Assembly: GCA_025934375.1 (NCBI GenBank)
Contig: JAICYD010000007.1
Coordinates: 34,327-98,326, forward strand
Origin: Streptosporangiaceae bacterium
GTDB taxonomy: Bacteria; Actinomycetota; Actinomycetes; Streptosporangiales; Streptosporangiaceae
Direction: 5' to 3'
DNA length: 64,000 nucleotides
The notes under the pieces are model-generated. The model saw nothing but the letters and a program-made list of their open reading frames with translations. It did not search any database and was not told the DNA's origin. Both the position numbers and the translations under genes were made by a program. This document shows positions 59,963 through 64,000 of this stretch, in pieces. Positions within the stretch are counted from its first letter, which is position 1. Every line of letters starts with the position of its first letter.

Positions 59963-60009
59963 TCAGGAGCTAGGACTCAGCTGACGTTCAGGTTGCGAAC
60001 GCTTACTAG
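59963..60009 (+). promoter_or_regulatory. TCAG-repeat promoter of htrA3
   Basis: TCAG cores start at 59963, 59977 and 59988; the last two are 11 bp apart. TACTAG (60004-60009) begins 16 nt after the last core, the same layout as the htrA2 promoter. The coding start is 76 nt downstream. The CGTTC-GAACG hairpin of 59986-60002 lies inside. Confidence 0.5.
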
Positions 60010-60084
60010 AGGGTGACGCGCCTGAGTTTAGCTGCGGCACGCCCGGGCACAAGGCGTAGGCTGTCGATGGTGAAGGCGAGATAG

Positions 60085-61860
60085 ATGCGAGACGACGACC
60101 GCGGTAGCGAACAGCAGGACGGCTGGCAGCCACCGGAGTACGTGAGCCCCTGGGCTCCCGCGTCCAGCGCCGGGCAGCCGGTCCCCCCGGAGCCCAGGGC
60201 CGCCAGCACGGGTCAGTCCAGCGGTGACGCGACCGGCCGGGACATCATTCCCGGCTGGGAATCCGCCGGCTGGGACAGCACGGGCAGCACGCCAGTGCAC
60301 GACACGATCGCGTTCAACTCAGGCGGCCACGGCGAGCCCGGCTGGGGCCAGCACGATGACTACGGCCCGCACGAGTACCCGCCGCCCGGGTACGCGCCGG
60401 CGGGCTACACCCAGCCCGGCTACGGGCCGGGCGGGTACGACCAGCCGCCGGGCTACGGGCAGCCGGGCTACGGGCAGCCGGGCTACGGGCCGGGCGGCTA
60501 CGGCCAGCCCCCCGCGGGCGGCGGTTACGGCGCCTGGAGCGGCGGGGGCGGGCAGCCGCCGTGGGGCTACGGGTACGGGACGCCGCCGCCACCGCAGCGT
60601 GGCGCGGGCGGCCTGCGCAAGTTCCTGGTCTACACCGCCGTCGCGGTGCTGGCGGCCGGCGTGGGGGCCGGCGCCGCCATCGAACTGAGCCACTCGTCGT
60701 CATCCTCGTCGGCGCTCGGGTCCGGGAGCACGCCGCAGCAAGGCAGCGGAGGGGCCGGCAACGGCTTCGGCGGGAACCCCGTGGGCGGCAACGGCAGCGG
60801 CTTGCCCGGCACGGGGAGCGGAAACGGGAGCGGGAGCGGGAGCGGCCAGGGCGCACCGGGCAGCGGCCCGCTGAACGAGGCGGCGATCGCGGCCAAGGTC
60901 GACCCGGCCGTCGTCGACGTCAACTCGACCCTTCAGTACAGCAACGAGTCGGCCGAGGGCACCGGCATGGTCATCTCCGCCGATGGCTTGATCCTCACCA
61001 ACAACCACGTGATCAACCAGGCCACGAGCATGACGGTGACGCTGGTGACCAGCGGCAAGACGTACAAGGCGGACCTGGTCGGCTATGACGCCACCAACGA
61101 CGTCGCGCTGCTGCGCCTGCAGGGCGCCTCCGGGCTGAAGACCATCACCATCGGCGACTCCGACAAGGTCAAGCTCAACGACCCGGTGCTGGCCATCGGC
61201 AACGCCCAGGGCCGCGGCGGCCTGCCGGCCACAGCCCAGGGGGTCATCAACGCGAAGAACCGCACCATCCAGGCCAGCGACAGCGGCGCCCGGTCCAGTG
61301 AGACGCTGCATGGCATGCTGCAGACCGACGCCCCCATCCAGGAGGGCGACTCCGGCGGGCCGCTGGTCAACTCCGCGGGGGCGGTCATCGGGATGGACAC
61401 CGCCGCGAACTCCTCGGGCGGGTTCAGCCAGCAGCAGGCCACGACGGGGTTCGCGATCCCCATCAACACCGCGCTGTCGATCGCCCGGCAGATCTCCAGC
61501 GGGCACGCCAGCGCCACCGTTCACATCGGGGCGGCCGGCTTCATGGGCATCAACGCGGCCAACAGCGCCCAGGGCTGCCAGCAGTCCTCATCCGGCTTCG
61601 GCGGCTCCGGCGGTGGCGTCGGCACGACCTCGCCGGGCGCGGTCATCTGCTACGTCTACCCGCGCACCCCGGCGGACGACGCCGGGCTGGCCGGCGGCGA
61701 CGTGATCACCGCCGTCAACGGGACGACCATCGCCTCCTCCGACAACCTGACCACCGCGCTGGCCAGAAAGCACCCGGGCGACAGGCTGACCATCAAGTTC
61801 ATCGACCAGCACGGCAGCGCCCAGTCGACCACCTTGACGCTGGGCACGCTGGCCAAGTGA
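60085..61860 (+). CDS. HtrA-like serine protease with long Gly/Tyr/Pro cytoplasmic head (htrA3)
   Basis: The largest of the three paralogues (591 aa) starts with about 175 cytoplasmic residues rich in Gly, Tyr, Pro and Gln (GYGQPGYGQPGYGPGGYGQP). A transmembrane anchor (FLVYTAVAVLAAGVGAGAAI) and a Gly/Ser stalk follow. The triad is His in LTNNHVINQATSMT, Asp in ATNDVALLRLQ and Ser in EGDSGGPLVNSAG. A PDZ domain closes it (DDAGLAGGDVITAVNGTTIA). Head repeats of this kind can bind partners or phase-separate, which is inference. It has its own promoter-like site at 59963-60009. ATG 60085 is the start. Confidence 0.93.
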   Translation: MRDDDRGSEQQDGWQPPEYVSPWAPASSAGQPVPPEPRAASTGQSSGDATGRDIIPGWESAGWDSTGSTPVHDTIAFNSGGHGEPGWGQHDDYGPHEYPPPGYAPAGYTQPGYGPGGYDQPPGYGQPGYGQPGYGPGGYGQPPAGGGYGAWSGGGGQPPWGYGYGTPPPPQRGAGGLRKFLVYTAVAVLAAGVGAGAAIELSHSSSSSSALGSGSTPQQGSGGAGNGFGGNPVGGNGSGLPGTGSGNGSGSGSGQGAPGSGPLNEAAIAAKVDPAVVDVNSTLQYSNESAEGTGMVISADGLILTNNHVINQATSMTVTLVTSGKTYKADLVGYDATNDVALLRLQGASGLKTITIGDSDKVKLNDPVLAIGNAQGRGGLPATAQGVINAKNRTIQASDSGARSSETLHGMLQTDAPIQEGDSGGPLVNSAGAVIGMDTAANSSGGFSQQQATTGFAIPINTALSIARQISSGHASATVHIGAAGFMGINAANSAQGCQQSSSGFGGSGGGVGTTSPGAVICYVYPRTPADDAGLAGGDVITAVNGTTIASSDNLTTALARKHPGDRLTIKFIDQHGSAQSTTLTLGTLAK

Positions 61861-61915
61861 CCGCGAAGCGTGAACCGCGCCTGTGATACCGGGCCAACCC
61901 GCTAGGTTGGCGGGC

Positions 61916-62986
61916 GTGGATCATGATTTGGACCTGAGCGCCGACGGCGGCGCGCTGACCGCGGCCCTGGTCGACATCGCCTCGGTCAGCGGCGAGGAGG
62001 GGCCGCTGGCGGACGCGATCGAGCGCGCCCTGTCCGGGCTCGGCCACCTGAGCGTCCACCGCGACGGCAACACCGTGGTGGCCCGCACGGACCTGGGCCG
62101 GGCCGAGCGGGCGATCCTGGCCGGCCACATCGACACCGTGCCGCACGCGGGCAACTTCCCCTCCACGACGGACGCCGGGCAGGGCCGCCTTTACGGCTGC
62201 GGCACGTCCGACATGAAGTCCGGGGTGGCCGTGCAACTGCGGCTGGCCGCCGGGCTGCCCGCGCCCGCCCGCGACGTCACCTACGTGTTCTACGACTGCG
62301 AGGAGGTCGCCGCCGAGCGCAACGGCCTGCTGCGGCTGGCGCGGAACTCGCCATCGCTGCTAGCGGGGGACTTCGCGGTGCTCCTGGAGCCGAGCGGCGG
62401 CGTGGTGGAGGGCGGCTGCCAGGGAACGTTGCGCGCGGCGGTGCGGGCCACCGGGGCGCGCGCGCACACCGCCCGGTCCTGGATGGGCAGCAACGCGATC
62501 CACGCCGCGGGGGGCATCGTGGACGTGCTCCGCGCGTACGTGCCCCGCGAGCCGGTGGTCGACGGGCTGCGCTACCACGAGGGGCTGAACGCGGTGTTCA
62601 TCTCCGGCGGCGTGGCCGGGAACGTGGTCCCTGACGCCTGCGAGGTCCAGGTCAACTACCGGTTCGCCCCCGACCTGCTGCCCGAGGACGCGGCCGCCCG
62701 CGTGACGTCGGTCTTCGCGGGATTCGAGGTCGAGATCCTCGACGTCGCCCCGGGAGCGCGGCCGGGCCTGGACGCCCCGGTGGCCGCCGCGTTCGTGGCG
62801 GCCACCGGCGGGACGCCGCGCCCGAAGCTCGGCTGGACCGACGTGGCCCGCTTCGCCGAGGTGGGCATCCCCGCCGTCAACTACGGGCCGGGCATCTCCG
62901 AGATCGCCCACACCCCCGGCGAGTACGTCGAGCTGCCCGTGATCGCGGCCTGCGAGCGGGCCTTTCGCGCCTGGCTGGCCGCCTGA
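61916..62986 (+). CDS. dapE: Succinyl-diaminopimelate desuccinylase
   Basis: The 356-residue M20 metallohydrolase removes succinate from N-succinyl-diaminopimelate in lysine and cell-wall synthesis. Metal ligands are seen in LAGHIDTVPHAGN (His/Asp), GCGTSDMKSGVA (Asp) and FYDCEEVAAERNG (catalytic Glu); the dimerisation domain holds GGVAGNVVPDACEVQVNYRF. GTG 61916 (VDHDLDLSADG) is chosen; the frame is open to 61883. It stands 55 nt after htrA3. The antisense LysR frame overlaps its 3' two thirds. DapA is encoded at 29.5 kb. Confidence 0.93.
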   Translation: MDHDLDLSADGGALTAALVDIASVSGEEGPLADAIERALSGLGHLSVHRDGNTVVARTDLGRAERAILAGHIDTVPHAGNFPSTTDAGQGRLYGCGTSDMKSGVAVQLRLAAGLPAPARDVTYVFYDCEEVAAERNGLLRLARNSPSLLAGDFAVLLEPSGGVVEGGCQGTLRAAVRATGARAHTARSWMGSNAIHAAGGIVDVLRAYVPREPVVDGLRYHEGLNAVFISGGVAGNVVPDACEVQVNYRFAPDLLPEDAAARVTSVFAGFEVEILDVAPGARPGLDAPVAAAFVAATGGTPRPKLGWTDVARFAEVGIPAVNYGPGISEIAHTPGEYVELPVIAACERAFRAWLAA

Positions 62987-63988
62987 CCGCCGCGAGGCTA
63001 ACGACTCCGTCACCGAGTCGGCCACCGTCGAGCGCGCGGAGATCGAGCGGGCGGCACCGCGCAGCGCGGAGATGATCACCGCCACCGACGGGCGCGTCAC
63101 GCTCGCCGTGCGGGCGACCGCGTAGATGTCGCGTGCCAGGTCCAGGCCGGCGGGCAGCTCGCGGACCACCAGCCGGCGCTCGTACGCGCCGACCGCGAGC
63201 CGCGGCATGATCGCGATGCCCAGCCCCCGGGCCACCAGGTTGGCGACGGTGCCCAGGCCCTCGAACTCCGAGGGCACCGGCGGCGCCACGCCGACCGCGG
63301 CCAGCAGCCGGTCGACCGCCTGGCGGGACGGCTCGCCGGCCGGCGCCGCGAGCCATGGCTCATTGCGCAGGGCCCGCAGGTCCACGGGGGTTTCCGGGTC
63401 AGCCGCCGGGTGACCCCGCTCAACCACCAGCACGAGCGGGTCGCGCAGCAGCTGATAGAAGGACAGCACGCTATGGCCGGACTCTGAGGCCACCGGGTCC
63501 CCCGGCTCGCCGCCGCCCAGGTCGGCCGCCATCCGCCCGGTCCAGTCATCGACGATCGCGACCTCAACCTCACCGGAGCGCACCAGTTGCAGCCCGTCGG
63601 GGGGCGAAGACTGCCGCAGCAGCAGCGCCAGCCGCGGGTGCGCCCGCAGCGACCGGGCCAGCGCCGGCGCGAACGCGACCGCCGCGGACGGGAACGCGGT
63701 GACCACCACCCGCCCGGACGGCTCGGCGGCGTGCGCCGACAGGTCCGCCTCCGCCTCCTCGACCATGGCGAGGATCCGCTCCGCGTGCTGCGCCAGCCTG
63801 CGGCCGGCGTCAGTGAGCCCGGCGCTGCGCGCCGTGCGGTCCAGCAGCGCGGTACCCGCCTCCCGCTCCAGCGCCGCCAGCTGCTGCGAGACCGCAGACG
63901 GCGTATATCCCAGCGCGTCCGCCGTTCGCGCGATCGAGCCCCGGGCCGCGAACTCGTGCAGCATCCGGAGCCTTCGGATATCGAGCAT
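62360..63988 (-). CDS. LysR-family transcriptional regulator, frame extended antisense to dapE
   Basis: The N-terminal winged helix (MLDIRRLRMLHEFAARGSIA, ALGYTPSAVSQQLAALEREA) and LysR substrate-binding domain (RVVVTAFPSAAVAFAPALAR, DPLVLVVERGHPAADPET, VANLVARGLGIAIMPRLAVG) are clear. Normal members end soon after RPSVAVIISALRG, near residue 310 (about 63050). The frame then continues about 220 codons with no stop, mostly antisense to dapE, in low-complexity Arg/Gly/His-rich sequence. I doubt that the tail is a real domain; the true product may lose it by proteolysis, or the stop was lost. The effector and targets are unknown. Confidence 0.8.
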   Translation of the reverse strand: MLDIRRLRMLHEFAARGSIARTADALGYTPSAVSQQLAALEREAGTALLDRTARSAGLTDAGRRLAQHAERILAMVEEAEADLSAHAAEPSGRVVVTAFPSAAVAFAPALARSLRAHPRLALLLRQSSPPDGLQLVRSGEVEVAIVDDWTGRMAADLGGGEPGDPVASESGHSVLSFYQLLRDPLVLVVERGHPAADPETPVDLRALRNEPWLAAPAGEPSRQAVDRLLAAVGVAPPVPSEFEGLGTVANLVARGLGIAIMPRLAVGAYERRLVVRELPAGLDLARDIYAVARTASVTRPSVAVIISALRGAARSISARSTVADSVTESLASRRSGGQPGAKGPLAGRDHGQLDVLAGGVGDLGDARPVVDGGDAHLGEAGHVGPAELRARRPAGGRHERGGHRGVQARPRSRGDVEDLDLESREDRRHAGGRVLGQQVGGEPVVDLDLAGVRDHVPGHAAGDEHRVQPLVVAQPVDHRLAGHVRAEHVHDAPRGVDRVAAHPGPGGVRARPGGPHRRAQRSLAAALHHAAARLQEHREVPR

Positions 63989-64000
63989 TACTAAATCTTA

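Noticed and set aside
59941..60003. A tRNA-like look (GTAGCTTAATCAGGAGC) upstream of htrA3.
   Set aside because: No acceptor stem pairs and the T-arm motif GTTCGA is absent. The stretch is better explained by the TCAG repeats and a short hairpin.

Overview
The window is 64 kb of chromosome from a high-GC, Gram-positive actinobacterium. The evidence is pervasive G/C at third codon positions, GTG starts, Tat and Sec exported proteins with long Gly/Ser/Pro-rich tails, a ClgR regulator, a group II truncated haemoglobin, F420-type luciferase-like oxidoreductase remnants, and the actinobacterial order ftsK - HTH/RodZ-like - rimO - pgsA - cinA - clgR. Placement near Streptosporangiales/Treboniaceae is a guess from gene style, not a measurement. 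No rRNA, tRNA, CRISPR, prophage or transposase was recognised.

Layout. 0-6.2 kb: a copper/periplasmic redox block with a His-rich membrane protein coupled to a Tat-exported CotA-like multicopper oxidase, then YcnI and a CopC-CopD fusion. 6.3-7.1 kb: a decayed patch with a headless DUF5753 regulator, a YciI tail and a 15-bp-arm inverted repeat that recurs at 11.8 kb. 7.3-11.8 kb: coxSML (form II molybdenum hydroxylase) divergent from an Rrf2 regulator. 11.9-19.5 kb: clgR, cinA, pgsA, rimO, RodZ-like and ftsK, all on the minus strand. 19.7-27.5 kb: small metabolic genes (GNAT, bioB, 2-hydroxyacid dehydrogenase, acyl-CoA dehydrogenase-like protein, AraC regulator, amino-acid permease). 27.7-30.4 kb: rnj and dapA. 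30.5-34 kb: an oxidoreductase remnant, an ECF sigma with its coupled membrane partner and a frameshifted hydrolase. 34-38.5 kb: divergent acyl-CoA dehydrogenase / acyl-CoA ligase, then an MFS exporter behind tandem promoters. 38.4-48 kb: HNH nuclease, prolyl oligopeptidase, a giant YfhO-like membrane protein, glbO, ApbE and an acyl-CoA synthetase. 48.1-61.9 kb: an envelope-stress island with an ABC exporter, a LolA-like protein, two two-component systems, a TlpA thioredoxin and three consecutive HtrA proteases. 61.9-64 kb: dapE facing a LysR gene.

Most interesting signals. (1) A dispersed G/C-tract palindromic repeat family occurs at least five times. Four copies sit in-frame inside protein genes (CopCD, CoxL, an acyl-CoA dehydrogenase-like protein and prolyl oligopeptidase) and one is intergenic. 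Two copies share a hairpin with a compensatory base-pair change, which points to selection on structure or to a mobile element that tolerates coding insertion, like the Rickettsia palindromic elements. (2) The second and third htrA genes have the same promoter layout: TCAG(G) direct repeats 11 bp apart, then a -10-like box exactly 16 nt after the last repeat starts. This suggests one OmpR-family regulator controls the protease island. (3) Many proteins carry in-frame minisatellites, one of them in the turn of a histidine-kinase dimerisation hairpin.
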